Shown here: positions 25,435 through 33,917 of the stretch, piece by piece
Layout of the letters: each line of letters opens with the position of its first letter
How positions within the stretch are numbered: position 1 is the first letter of the stretch
Source: Streptomyces klenkii
Lineage (GTDB): Bacteria; Actinomycetota; Actinomycetes; Streptomycetales; Streptomycetaceae
DNA: 64,000 nucleotides
Assembly (NCBI RefSeq): GCF_003626645.1
Contig: NZ_RBAM01000014.1
Coordinates: 62,001 to 126,000 of the forward strand
Direction: 5' to 3'
Position numbers and translations under genes: made by a program
Notes under the pieces: model-generated
Told to the model about the DNA's origin: nothing
What the model saw: only the letters and a program-made list of their open reading frames with translations
Database searches by the model: none

Positions 25435-27003
25435 ATGACGATGCGACCGCCGGAAGGCCCGTACGCCCGGCTGCCGGCCCGGCCCTGGCCGCGAGCGGCT
25501 GCGGCGGTGGTGGCGGGAGCGCTGCCCGCGCTCACTTTTCCCACGCCGTCGCTGTGGTGGCTGGCCTACGTGGCCCTCGTGCCCTGGCTGTCGCTGATCC
25601 GTACGGCGCCGGGCGCGCGGCGTGCGGCGCTCGACGGCTGGCTCGGCGGTGGCGGATTCCTGCTGGCGGTGCACCACTGGCTGCTGCCGAGTCTGCACGT
25701 CTTCATCCTCGTGCTGGCGGCGCTGCTGGGGCTGCTGTGGGCGCCGTGGGGCGTGCTGGTGCAGCGACTGCTGAGCGGTTCCCCCGGCCCCGCGCGCGCC
25801 GCGGTGGCCCTTCTCGCCATTCCTTCCGGCTGGTTGATGGTCGAACTTGCCCGTTCATGGGAGTATTTGGGCGGTCCGTGGGGGCTGTTCGGGGCGAGCC
25901 AGTGGCAGGTGGCACCCGCCCTGAAGCTCGCTTCTGTAGGCGGGATCTGGCTGGTTAGTTTCCTCCTCGTGGCCCTCAACACCGCCATTTCCACGGTCAT
26001 TTGGGGTTCTCGCGGGCGTATCACCGGACTAGTCGGTCTGGTGGCCGTTACAGCGGTCGTCGCCGGGGTGTGGATGTGGGCGCCTTCGCCGCGCACCGCG
26101 GGCACTGTCCGGATCGCGCTCGTGCAGCCGGGGGTCGTCGACGGGACGGGCAGCGTCCAGCGCCGGTTCGAGCGCGAGGAGGAGCTCACCCGGGGGCTGG
26201 CCGGGCAGCGGGTGGACCTCGTGGTGTGGGGCGAGAGCAGCGTCGGCGGCGACCTCACGGAGCACCCGGACCTCCGCGACCGGCTCACGGCGCTGTCCCG
26301 CACGGTGGGCGCGGACCTGCTGGTCAACGTGGACGCGCGCCGCTCGGACCGGCCCGGCATCTTCAAGAGTTCGGTGCTCGTCGGCCCCGGCGGGCCGACC
26401 GGGGACCGCTACGACAAGATGCGGCTCGTGCCCTTCGGGGAGTACGTGCCGGCGCGCTCGCTGCTGGGCTGGGCCACCTCTGTGGGCAAGGCGGCCGGCG
26501 AGGACCGCAAGCGCGGCGACCACCAGGTGGTGATGCGGCTGCCGGCGTCCCCCGCCGCGCCGCGGGGCCTGCGCGTCGGCCCGCTGGTGTGCTTCGAGTC
26601 GGCGTTCCCCGACATGAGCCGGCAACTGGCGCGCGACGGAGCCCAGGTGATCGTCGCGCAGTCCTCCACCTCGACGTTCCAGAACGGCTGGGCCCCGTGG
26701 CAGCACGCCTCGCTCGCCGCGCTGCGGGCCGCCGAGACCTGGCGGCCGGTGGTGCACGCGACGCTGACCGGAGTGAGCACGGTGGCCGACCCGCGCGGCC
26801 GGGCGGTCGGCCCGCCGCTCGGCACGGACCGCAGCGCGGCCGTCGTCCGCGACGTGCCGCTGGCCGGCGGCACCAGCCCCTACGTGCAGTACGGCGACTG
26901 GGTCATCCTGGCCTCCGTGGCGGTCCTGGCCGGCACGTGCGCCGCCGGAGGCGCCACAGCCTTCCGACGGCGGGTCAGGAAGCCTGGTCCAGGGCGTCCC
27001 TGA
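25435..27003 (+). CDS. lnt: Apolipoprotein N-acyltransferase
   Basis: The 522-residue inner-membrane enzyme N-acylates the lipid-modified cysteine of lipoproteins. About seven hydrophobic helices fill residues 20-220, followed by a nitrilase-like domain. The catalytic triad is intact: Glu267 in VVWGESS, Lys328 in YDKMRLVPFGEYVP and Cys386 in LVCFESAFPD. Those numbers are close to the triad positions in E. coli Lnt. The start ATG at 25435 has GGGAGG six bases upstream; an in-frame ATG 15 codons earlier has no such site. The last 29 bases overlap the 3' end of the convergent oxidoreductase gene. Confidence 0.95.
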   Translation: MTMRPPEGPYARLPARPWPRAAAAVVAGALPALTFPTPSLWWLAYVALVPWLSLIRTAPGARRAALDGWLGGGGFLLAVHHWLLPSLHVFILVLAALLGLLWAPWGVLVQRLLSGSPGPARAAVALLAIPSGWLMVELARSWEYLGGPWGLFGASQWQVAPALKLASVGGIWLVSFLLVALNTAISTVIWGSRGRITGLVGLVAVTAVVAGVWMWAPSPRTAGTVRIALVQPGVVDGTGSVQRRFEREEELTRGLAGQRVDLVVWGESSVGGDLTEHPDLRDRLTALSRTVGADLLVNVDARRSDRPGIFKSSVLVGPGGPTGDRYDKMRLVPFGEYVPARSLLGWATSVGKAAGEDRKRGDHQVVMRLPASPAAPRGLRVGPLVCFESAFPDMSRQLARDGAQVIVAQSSTSTFQNGWAPWQHASLAALRAAETWRPVVHATLTGVSTVADPRGRAVGPPLGTDRSAAVVRDVPLAGGTSPYVQYGDWVILASVAVLAGTCAAGGATAFRRRVRKPGPGRP

Positions 27004-27880
27004 CGACGCGTTCGCACAGCTCGTGGGTGCGCAGCGCGTCCTCGGCGTCGAGGTGCTTGCCCGCCCGTACGGCGTCGAGGAAGGCGAGGACGGCCTGCTC
27101 GATGCCGCGCTGGCGGGAGACGGGCACCCAGTCGCCGCGGCGGCGGATGCTGGGCTGCCCCTTGTGGTCGATCACCTCGGCGAGGTTGACCACCTGCCGC
27201 TTGGTGTCCTGCCCGGAGACCTCCAGGACCTCCTCGGCGGAGCCGCTCATCCGGTTCATGGTGCCGATGGCCGTGAAGCCGTCGCCGGAGAGCTGGAGCA
27301 CGACGTGGTGCAGGAGGCCCTCGCGGACCCGGGCGCGGACGTCCACGTGGTCGACGGCGCCGGGGACGAGGAAGCGGAGGGTGTCGACGACGTGGATGAA
27401 GTCGTCGAGCACCAGCGTGCGCGGGTCCTCGGGGAGCCCGATGCGGTTCTTCTGCATCAGGATCAGGTCGCGCGGGTGGTCGAGGCACTGGGTGTAGCAG
27501 GGGGCGTAGCGGCGGTTGAAGCCGACCGCCAGGCTCACCCCCCGGTCGCGGGCGAGCCCGACGAGCCGCTCGCTCGTGGCGAGGTCGTAGGCCAGGGGCT
27601 TGTCGACGTAGACCGGGACGTCCGCTTCGAGGAGGCGGGTGACGAGCCCGGGGTGGGCGGCGGTCGCCGCGTGGACGAAGGCCGCGTCGAGGCCGGCGTC
27701 GAGCAGGGAGTCCAGCTCGGTGTGGCACTGCGCGTCCGGGATGCGGTGGGTGCCGGCGACGCGCCGGACGGTGGCGGCGGTACGGGTGTGGAGGTGGAGT
27801 TCGAGCCCGGGCTGTGCGGCGAGTACCGGAAGGTACGCCTTCTGCGCGATGTCCCCGAGCCCGATGCAGCCGACCTTCAC
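26975..27880 (-). CDS. Gfo/Idh/MocA family NAD(P)-dependent oxidoreductase
   Basis: The 301-residue protein has an N-terminal Rossmann fold (VKVGCIGLGDIAQKAYLPVL) and the conserved VDKPLAYD stretch carrying the catalytic lysine of the family. The C-terminal alpha/beta domain contains DDFIHVVDTLRFLVPG. Members oxidise or reduce sugars, inositols and related alcohols. Substrate unknown and no sugar genes flank it. GTG start preceded by GGGAGG. Convergent with lnt. Confidence 0.92.
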   Translation of the reverse strand: MKVGCIGLGDIAQKAYLPVLAAQPGLELHLHTRTAATVRRVAGTHRIPDAQCHTELDSLLDAGLDAAFVHAATAAHPGLVTRLLEADVPVYVDKPLAYDLATSERLVGLARDRGVSLAVGFNRRYAPCYTQCLDHPRDLILMQKNRIGLPEDPRTLVLDDFIHVVDTLRFLVPGAVDHVDVRARVREGLLHHVVLQLSGDGFTAIGTMNRMSGSAEEVLEVSGQDTKRQVVNLAEVIDHKGQPSIRRRGDWVPVSRQRGIEQAVLAFLDAVRAGKHLDAEDALRTHELCERVVRDALDQAS

Positions 27881-28041
27881 AGCGCCTCCCTGGTGCGTGC
27901 CTTCGTTTGTGAAGCATACGGGCGTACGAGAGCGGGGCTGAGGGCGAGCGTCCGCGGGCTGTTGCGCGGCGTGCTCGCGGGGAGCGCCGGGGACGGGAAA
28001 ACCCTTGGCGGGGCGGGCGGCCGGGCGGGAGGATGACCGCC

Positions 28042-28551
28042 ATGATCAGCACTGAACGCCCCGAGCCCCCCACGATCGCCGACGAGCGCACCGCCCTGGA
28101 GGGCTGGCTCGACTTCCACCGCGCCACGCTGGCCCACAAAGTCGCCGGCCTGGACGAGGCGCAACTGCGCGAAGCCTCCGTGCCCCCGTCGACGCTGAGC
28201 CTCATGGGCCTCGTCCGGCACATGGCCGACGTCGAGCGCAGTTGGTTCCGCCGCTGCCTCGCCCGCGAGGACGCCCCGCCGATCTATTACACCGACGCGG
28301 ACCCGGACGGGGACCACAACGTCACCGCGGAGGACAGCTGGGAGGAGGCGTACGCCACGTGGCAGGCGGAGATCGCCGCGGCCCGGGACATCGTGCGCGG
28401 GCGGTCGCTGGACGACCTCGGCTTCGCGCCCCACCGCAACAAGGAGTTCGACCTCCGGTGGATCTACATCCACATGATCGAGGAGTACGCGCGCCACAAC
28501 GGCCACGCCGACCTCATCCGGGAGCGGATCGACGGGGCCACGGGGGCGTGA
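28042..28551 (+). CDS. DinB-family (DUF664) protein, possible mycothiol-dependent enzyme
   Basis: The 169-residue four-helix DinB fold protein has likely metal ligands in the GLVRHMADVERSWF helix and in EEYARHNGHADLIRE. In actinomycetes this family includes mycothiol-dependent transferases and isomerases, but the specific reaction is not known. The chosen ATG is nine bases after GGGAGG; an ATG three codons earlier sits directly against that site and is less likely. Not related to DNA polymerase IV despite the shared name. Confidence 0.9.
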   Translation: MISTERPEPPTIADERTALEGWLDFHRATLAHKVAGLDEAQLREASVPPSTLSLMGLVRHMADVERSWFRRCLAREDAPPIYYTDADPDGDHNVTAEDSWEEAYATWQAEIAAARDIVRGRSLDDLGFAPHRNKEFDLRWIYIHMIEEYARHNGHADLIRERIDGATGA

Positions 28552-28686
28552 GCGGCGCCATGGGAGCCTGAGCCGGAACATGGGCTTGAGCGGCGCCGCG
28601 AAGGCCTGAGCGCGCCGCACGCCTGATCGCACATCACCCGTGCGGGGAATTCCCAACGCGGACGGCCGCAGAGCAGAGTTGAGCGA

Positions 28687-29406
28687 GTGCATCGACTGCC
28701 CGTAATGACGGTCATGGCGGCGGTGGCGATGGCGGCCGCCGGGTGCGTGTCCGTCTCTCAGCCGCCCTCCTCCCACGCACCGCCCCGCCTGCCGGGCCAC
28801 GCCCGGCCGGGCGATCCCGCGCCGGGCCGGGCCCGCGAGGGCCTGATCACCATCGGCCCGGACGGCGCGGGCGGCCCGCAGAGCCCCGGGCAGGACGCGG
28901 GAGCCGCCACGGCCGGCGACGGCCCGGCCGGGAGCGCCCCGGGGCCCGACGGCGCGATCGCCCCCTCCGGCCGCTTCCGGCTCCGCGACGACGGGGGCCC
29001 GCCGGGGACCTACGGCTTCGGCGATCCCCCCGGGCCGTCCCACGACGGCGCGGAGCCGTCGCGCTCCGCCGGCTCCCCGTGGCTCCCGCACCCGCCCCGG
29101 AGGGCGGGCCGCTCCTGGGCCTCGCCGGACCGGCCCGCGTCGCCGGACTTCAGCCCGCCGTTGCCGCAGAGCGAGGTGCCCGCCCCGCCGCCGGAGCAGC
29201 AGCACACCGCCGATTCCCCGCCCGCGTCCGAATCCCGGCAGGAAGCCCCGCCGCCCGCGCAGGCGCCACCGCCGGCACCGGCGCCCGCACCCCGTGCCCG
29301 TACCAACCCCCGTAACAACAACGTCTGCGCCATGGGCCGGGAGCACGGGCGCTGGCAGCAGGGCGGCGACGCCTCACGGATCTGCGACTCGGTGTACGGG
29401 CACTGA
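28687..29406 (+). CDS. Proline-rich secreted lipoprotein of unknown function
   Basis: The protein has 239 residues. A short signal peptide (VMTVMAAVAMAAAGC) ends in the lipobox AAGC, predicting lipid attachment at the cell surface. The middle 170 residues are low-complexity proline, glycine and alanine. The last 30 residues are ordered and cysteine-containing (VCAMGREHGRWQQGGDASR, ICDSVYGH), the only segment likely to fold. The GTG start has a weak ribosome site. Function not recognised. Confidence 0.8.
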   Translation: MHRLPVMTVMAAVAMAAAGCVSVSQPPSSHAPPRLPGHARPGDPAPGRAREGLITIGPDGAGGPQSPGQDAGAATAGDGPAGSAPGPDGAIAPSGRFRLRDDGGPPGTYGFGDPPGPSHDGAEPSRSAGSPWLPHPPRRAGRSWASPDRPASPDFSPPLPQSEVPAPPPEQQHTADSPPASESRQEAPPPAQAPPPAPAPAPRARTNPRNNNVCAMGREHGRWQQGGDASRICDSVYGH

Positions 29407-29421
29407 GCGCCGCCGCGGTGC

Positions 29422-29464
29422 GGCCGGGGCGGGCGGGCGCGCAGCCCGCCCGCGGGCCCCGGCC
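29422..29464. terminator. Very strong hairpin between convergent lipoprotein and ung genes
   Basis: GGCCGGGGCGGGCGGGC (29422-29438) pairs with GCCCGCCC and GGGCCCCGGCC (29444-29464), leaving a 4-base bulge and a 5-base loop. It lies midway between two convergent stop codons, so it is likely a bidirectional terminator. Confidence 0.75.
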
Positions 29465-29473
29465 GGGACCCGG

Positions 29474-30172
29474 TCAGACGGCCGGCACGTCCGCCAGGTC
29501 CGGGATCCGCCAGTCGATCGGCTCGTGGCCCTGGGCCGCGACGGCCTCGTTGATCCGGGTGAACGGGCGGCTGCCGAAGAACTTCTTCGCCGACAGCGGC
29601 GAGGGGTGGGCGCCCTTGACGACGACGTGCCGGGACTCGTCGATCAGCGGCAGCTTCTTCTGGGCGTAGTTGCCCCAGAGCACGAAGACGGCCGGGTCGG
29701 GCCGGGAGGCCACGGCGCGGATGACGGCGTCGGTGAACTTCTCCCAGCCCTTGCCCTTGTGGGAGTTGGGCTCCCCGCCGCGGACCGTCAGCACGGCGTT
29801 GAGCAGCAGGACGCCCTGCTCGGCCCACGGCTGGAGGTAGCCGTTGTCCGGGACGTCGTAGCCGAGCTCCTCGCGCATCTCCTTGTAGATGTTCCGCAGG
29901 GAGGGCGGGGTCTTCACGCCCGGCCGGACCGAGAAGCACAGGCCGTGACCCTGGCCCGCGCCGTGGTACGGGTCCTGGCCGAGGATGAGGACCTTCACCT
30001 GCTCGTACGGGGTCGCCTCCAGGGCTGCGAAGACCTCCCCGCGCGGCGGGTACACCGGTGCCTTCGTGCGCTCCTCCTCCACGAAGTCGGTGAGCTCCTT
30101 GAAGTAGGGCTTGTCCAGCTCCTCGGCGAGGACACCGTGCCAGGACTGGGGCAGCACGTCGGTGACGGTCAC
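29474..30172 (-). CDS. ung: Uracil-DNA glycosylase, family 1
   Basis: The 232-residue base-excision-repair enzyme removes uracil from DNA. The water-activating loop LILGQDPYHGAGQGHGLCFS, the substrate-binding LLLNAVLTVRGG, the LWGNYAQKK segment and the DNA-intercalation loop HPSPLSAKKFFGSRPF are all intact. Length is typical. GTG start with GGAGG eight bases upstream. Confidence 0.97.
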   Translation of the reverse strand: MTVTDVLPQSWHGVLAEELDKPYFKELTDFVEEERTKAPVYPPRGEVFAALEATPYEQVKVLILGQDPYHGAGQGHGLCFSVRPGVKTPPSLRNIYKEMREELGYDVPDNGYLQPWAEQGVLLLNAVLTVRGGEPNSHKGKGWEKFTDAVIRAVASRPDPAVFVLWGNYAQKKLPLIDESRHVVVKGAHPSPLSAKKFFGSRPFTRINEAVAAQGHEPIDWRIPDLADVPAV

Positions 30173-30304
30173 GTCAACAACCTCCGGGGTTCGTTCCGTT
30201 CTCGTCGGAGAACTTACCGGTGACCACTGACAACGGCCGATCCGAGCCCTCGGCCCCGGCCCCGGCTGCGGCCCCCGGGGCCGCCCGCGCGGGCCCGGGA
30301 GCGC

Positions 30305-31081
30305 TCAGAAGCCCGCGTTGAGGAAGATCCCGCCGTCCACGACGAGGGTCTGCCCGGTGATCCACGCGGCGGCGTCCGAGAGCAGGAACGCGGCCGCTCC
30401 CCCGATGTCCTCGGGGACCCCGAGGCGGCCGAGCGGGTACGAGGCCACGACCTCCTCCTCGCGTCCCTCGTAGAGGGCGGCGGCGAACCTGGTCTTGACG
30501 ACGGCCGGGGCGATGGAGTTGACGCGCACCCCCGGGGCGAACTCGTGAGCGAGCTGGAGCGTGAGGTTGACCATCGCCGCCTTGCTCATGCCGTACGCCC
30601 CGACGAACGGGGAGGCGGAGATCCCGGCGACCGACGCGATGTTGACCACCGCCCCGCCGTTGCCCTTCTGCCAGGCCCGCCACGTCTGCTGGGCGAAGCC
30701 GAGGGCGGAGATCACGTTGGTCTCGAAGACCTTGCGGGCGACGCCCAGGTCGAGCTCGGCCATGGGGCCGAAGACGGGGTTCGTCCCGGCGTTGTTGACC
30801 AGGTAGTCGATCCGGCCGAACTCCTCCATCGCGTGCTCGACGGCGGCGGCCTGGTGGGCCTCGTCGTGGGCCTTGCCCGCGATGCCGATCGCCCGGCCCG
30901 CGCCGAGCGACGCGACGGCGTCCTTGAGGGTGTCCTCGTTGCGCCCGGTGATCACGACGCGGTCGCCGCGGTCGACCAGCGCCCGCGCGATGCCGTAGCC
31001 GATGCCGCGGCTGGCGCCGGTGACGAGGGCGACCTTGCCGGTGTCCTGCTGACCGGCCTGCTCCTGCTGCTGTGCAGTCAT
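30305..31081 (-). CDS. SDR-family oxidoreductase
   Basis: The 258-residue classical short-chain dehydrogenase has cofactor motif TGASRGIGYGIARAL, NNAG at the strand-4 motif, and the catalytic tetrad region NIASVAGISASPFVGAYGMS with YxxxK (YGMSKAA). The C-terminus VDGGIFLNAGF is typical of the FabG-like group. It lies 15 bases downstream of the next SDR gene in the same direction and is probably co-transcribed with it. Substrate unknown, perhaps an acyl-CoA or fatty-acid intermediate. Confidence 0.92.
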   Translation of the reverse strand: MTAQQQEQAGQQDTGKVALVTGASRGIGYGIARALVDRGDRVVITGRNEDTLKDAVASLGAGRAIGIAGKAHDEAHQAAAVEHAMEEFGRIDYLVNNAGTNPVFGPMAELDLGVARKVFETNVISALGFAQQTWRAWQKGNGGAVVNIASVAGISASPFVGAYGMSKAAMVNLTLQLAHEFAPGVRVNSIAPAVVKTRFAAALYEGREEEVVASYPLGRLGVPEDIGGAAAFLLSDAAAWITGQTLVVDGGIFLNAGF

Positions 31082-31095
31082 CTCCGTGCTTCCTG

Positions 31096-31857
31096 TCAGT
31101 TGAGCGGTCCGCCGGCCACGTACAGGACCTGGCCCGAGACGAAGCCCGCCTGCTCGCCGGTGAAGAAGGCGACGGCGTTGGCGATGTCCTCGGGCTCGCC
31201 CACGCGCTGCACCGGGATCTGGGTCGCCGCGGCCGCCTTGAAGTCCTCGAAGCCCATGCCGAGGCGCTCCGCGGTGGCGGCCGTCATGTCGGTGGCGATG
31301 AACCCCGGGGCGACGGAGTTGGCCGTGATGCCGAACTTGCCGAGCTCCTTGGCGAGGGACTTCGTGAAGCCCTGCACGCCGGCCTTGGCGGCGGCGTAGT
31401 TGGCCTGGCCGCGGTTGCCGAGGGCGGAGCTGCTGGAGAGGTTGACGATGCGGCCGAAGCCCGCGTCCACCATGTGCTTCTGGCAGGCGCGCGACATCAG
31501 GAACGCGCCCCGCAGGTGCACGTTCATGACGGTGTCCCAGTCGCTCTCGTCCATCTTGAACAGCAGATTGTCACGGGTGACGCCCGCGTTGTTGACGAGG
31601 ATGAGCGGCGCGCCCAGCCCGGCGGCGATCCGGGTGACGGCGGCGTCCACCTGCGCGGCGTCGGTGACGTCGCAGCCGACGGCGAGCGCCGTGCCGCCCG
31701 CCGCGGTGATCTGCTCGACGGTGCCCGCGCAGGCCGCCTCGTCGAGGTCGAGGACGGCGACGGCGCGGCCTTCCTGCGCGAGGCGCACGGCGGTCGCGGC
31801 GCCGATGCCGCGGGCCGCGCCCGTGACGACGGCCACGCGCTGCTCGGGCTTGGGCAT
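31096..31857 (-). CDS. fabG: 3-oxoacyl-ACP reductase-like SDR
   Basis: The 253-residue protein shows TGAARGIGAATAVRLAQEG, NNAGVTRDNLLFKM and catalytic NLSSSSALGNRGQANYAAAK, all typical of FabG. FabG reduces 3-oxoacyl-ACP with NADPH. This copy is paired with a second SDR and not with other fatty-acid synthase genes, so it may serve a dedicated pathway rather than bulk synthesis. GAGGAGAT precedes ATG. Confidence 0.9.
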   Translation of the reverse strand: MPKPEQRVAVVTGAARGIGAATAVRLAQEGRAVAVLDLDEAACAGTVEQITAAGGTALAVGCDVTDAAQVDAAVTRIAAGLGAPLILVNNAGVTRDNLLFKMDESDWDTVMNVHLRGAFLMSRACQKHMVDAGFGRIVNLSSSSALGNRGQANYAAAKAGVQGFTKSLAKELGKFGITANSVAPGFIATDMTAATAERLGMGFEDFKAAAATQIPVQRVGEPEDIANAVAFFTGEQAGFVSGQVLYVAGGPLN

Positions 31858-31915
31858 ACGGGGATCTCCTCACCTCGAAGGCGGCTCGCCCGTCCGCCTA
31901 CGGCCGGACAGGTGA

Positions 31916-31931
31916 GCAACCGCTTAGTAGC
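31916..31931 (-). promoter_or_regulatory. Candidate TetR-type operator upstream of fabG
   Basis: On the minus strand this reads GCTACTAAGCGGTTGCT. Sequences of the CTAAGCG-TTGCT kind occur upstream of acyl-CoA and SDR genes regulated by TetR proteins in actinomycetes. It lies about 60 bases upstream of the fabG start. The match is by eye and no regulator gene is adjacent. Confidence 0.3.
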
Positions 31932-31997
31932 TTCGGCGGATCAGACGCTAGAAGCCCCGCCACCCGCTGTCAACGCCTTCCCGCGCCGCCCCGGAGC

Positions 31998-32393
31998 TCA
32001 CCTCACCAGCAGGTCCAGCAGCCGCTCCGGCTCGGCCGCCGGGTCGGCCGTCAGGCCGGCGTGCACGGGGCCGGGCTGGACGATCGTGCTGCGGGGGGCG
32101 ATCAGCCAGCGGAAGCGGCGCCCCGGATCGTCCCCGGCGGCCTGGCCGGCCCGCTCCCCGCCGAGGCACACGCCTTCGACGGCGCCGAGCGCGGCCCGTA
32201 CGCCCGCCACGTCCGCTGCCGGGTCGAGGGCGAGCAGCCGCGCCTCGTCGAGGTGGACGCGGGCGGCCACGTACCCCTTCGCCTGGCAGTAGACGACGAC
32301 CCCGGCGTTGATCTGCTCACCGCGCTCGACGCGGGGGACGACCCGCAGCAGTGCGTACTCGAAGACATCGCGTCCGTTGTGGCGCCCGGTCAC
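31998..32393 (-). CDS. DUF3037 protein
   Basis: The 131-residue protein begins with EYALLRVVPRVERGEQINAG, the DUF3037 hallmark. Its GTG start overlaps the stop of the upstream HipA-like kinase gene as GTGA, so the two are translationally coupled. DUF3037 and HipA-like proteins occur together in many bacteria and may form a functional pair. No biochemical role is known to me. Confidence 0.88.
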   Translation of the reverse strand: MTGRHNGRDVFEYALLRVVPRVERGEQINAGVVVYCQAKGYVAARVHLDEARLLALDPAADVAGVRAALGAVEGVCLGGERAGQAAGDDPGRRFRWLIAPRSTIVQPGPVHAGLTADPAAEPERLLDLLVR

Positions 32394-33214
32394 TTCCCGG
32401 CCCTTCCGTCGAGCCTGACACGCACCCACTCCGGCGCCTGCGAGGGCTTGTCCTTGCTGCGTTCGCCGACCGTGATCCGGTCGCCGATGCTCTTCGCCCG
32501 CTCCAGCAGCACCTCGACGTAGGCCCGGCGCACCGCGTCGGGGCCGTCGAAGCCCGGCTCATCCGCGAGCCACTCGTCGGGCACGTCGGCGGCGACCGCG
32601 GTGAGCAGGTCCTCGGTGACGCGCGGCGCGAGCTCGGCCGCGGCCGCGGCGAGGTCCGGGCCGAAGGTCGCGAGGACGTGGTCGGAGGCGTCGTAGGGCC
32701 TGCCCGCGGCGGCGGCCGCGCCCGGCCAGTTGTGGTGCCAGATCATGGTGGCGCCGTGGTCGATGAGCCACAGCTCGCCGTGCCACACGAGCAGGTTCGG
32801 GTTGCGCCAGGAGCGGTCGACGTTGTTGATGAGCGCGTCGAACCAGATCACGCGGCCGGCCTCGGCCGCGGAGACCTCAAAGGCGAGCGGGTCGAAGCCG
32901 AGGGCGCCGGGCAGGAAGTCCATGGCGAGGTTGAGCCCGCCGCTGGCCTTCAGCAGCCCCTGCACCTCCTGGTCCGGCTCGCAGCGGCCGATCACCGGGT
33001 CGAGCTGGATGCGGGCCAGGTCCGGCACGCGCAGGCCGAGCGCACGGCCCAGCTGCCCGCAGATGACCTCGGCGACCAGCGTCTTGCGGCCCTGGCCGGC
33101 ACCGGTGAACTTCATGACGTACGTGCCCAGGTCGTCGGCCTCGACGATGCCGGGGAGCGAGCCGCCCTCACGCAACGGCGTGACGTATCGGACGGCTGTG
33201 ACTTCGGGGAGCAT
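32390..33214 (-). CDS. HipA-like kinase-fold protein
   Basis: The 274-residue protein resembles the C-terminal kinase domain of HipA. VMKFTGAGQGRKTLVAEVIC gives the ATP-binding lysine region, WFDALINNVDRSWRNPNLLV the catalytic loop, and LWLIDHGATM the metal-binding Asp. It lacks the N-terminal HipA domain and there is no HipB-type antitoxin gene beside it. The DUF3037 gene follows in the same operon. HipA toxins phosphorylate glutamyl-tRNA synthetase; whether this shorter form does so is not known. Confidence 0.87.
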   Translation of the reverse strand: MLPEVTAVRYVTPLREGGSLPGIVEADDLGTYVMKFTGAGQGRKTLVAEVICGQLGRALGLRVPDLARIQLDPVIGRCEPDQEVQGLLKASGGLNLAMDFLPGALGFDPLAFEVSAAEAGRVIWFDALINNVDRSWRNPNLLVWHGELWLIDHGATMIWHHNWPGAAAAAGRPYDASDHVLATFGPDLAAAAAELAPRVTEDLLTAVAADVPDEWLADEPGFDGPDAVRRAYVEVLLERAKSIGDRITVGERSKDKPSQAPEWVRVRLDGRAGK

Positions 33215-33350
33215 TGCCCCAGGCTACTGCGGGGCTCCGGCGCGCCTTCGAACGCGGGTCGCCGTGGTGTGAACGCGGGCGGCTCCGGCCCCGTACGTCT
33301 CTCTGAACCGGCACGATCCGACCTGTATCTGCACGACCAGAGGAGCGCAC

Positions 33351-33908
33351 ATGAACCACGTGTCACGGGCCGCGTCCTGCGCGTCTGCTGCATCCGCCGT
33401 ATCCGACGCATCTACTGCGCCTGCCGTATCCACCGCATCCCGGGCCCCGCGCGGCTCGACCCGCCGCAGCGTCGTCGCGGCCGCCGGGACCGCCGGTCTC
33501 GTCACCCTGCTCGCCGCGTGCGGCGGAGGGGACGACGGCGGGAGCGGCGAGGCGAAGGACGACAAGAGCAAGAACGGGGACGACGACGGGAGCAGGACCG
33601 GGGGCGCGGACGCGGGCAAGGGCGGGGAGATCGCCAAGGCCGCGGACATCCCGGAGGGCGGCGGCAAGGTCTTCCCCGACCGGAAGGTCGTGGTGACCCA
33701 GCCGGCGAAGGGCGAGTTCAAGGCCTTCTCCGCGGTCTGCACCCACCAGGGATGCCTCGTCAGGGAGGTCTCCGGCGGCACCATCAACTGCCCGTGCCAC
33801 GGCAGTAAATTCGCCGTCGCGGACGGGAGCGTGAAGGGCGGCCCGGCGAAGAAGGGGCTCCCCGAGCAGCAGGTCTCGGTGCACGACGGGTCCCTGCACC
33901 TGGGGTGA
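33351..33908 (+). CDS. Secreted Rieske [2Fe-2S] lipoprotein
   Basis: The 185-residue protein has a Tat-like signal (RRSVVAAAGTAGLVTLLAAC) whose final cysteine is a lipobox. A charged glycine-rich linker follows. The Rieske domain carries the cluster ligands in CTHQGC and CPCHGS. It is the small type found singly in actinomycetes, not the large bc1-complex subunit. Partner and electron path unknown. The first 30 residues are serine/alanine-rich with short codon-level repeats (CGTATCC and CGCATC units). Confidence 0.93.
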   Translation: MNHVSRAASCASAASAVSDASTAPAVSTASRAPRGSTRRSVVAAAGTAGLVTLLAACGGGDDGGSGEAKDDKSKNGDDDGSRTGGADAGKGGEIAKAADIPEGGGKVFPDRKVVVTQPAKGEFKAFSAVCTHQGCLVREVSGGTINCPCHGSKFAVADGSVKGGPAKKGLPEQQVSVHDGSLHLG

Positions 33909-33917
33909 TGCCGGGCG

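Noticed and set aside
33360..33440. Short CGTATCC/CGCATC repeats, first considered a microsatellite or CRISPR-like array
   Set aside because: They lie in the serine/alanine-rich leader of the Rieske protein and have no repeat-spacer structure.
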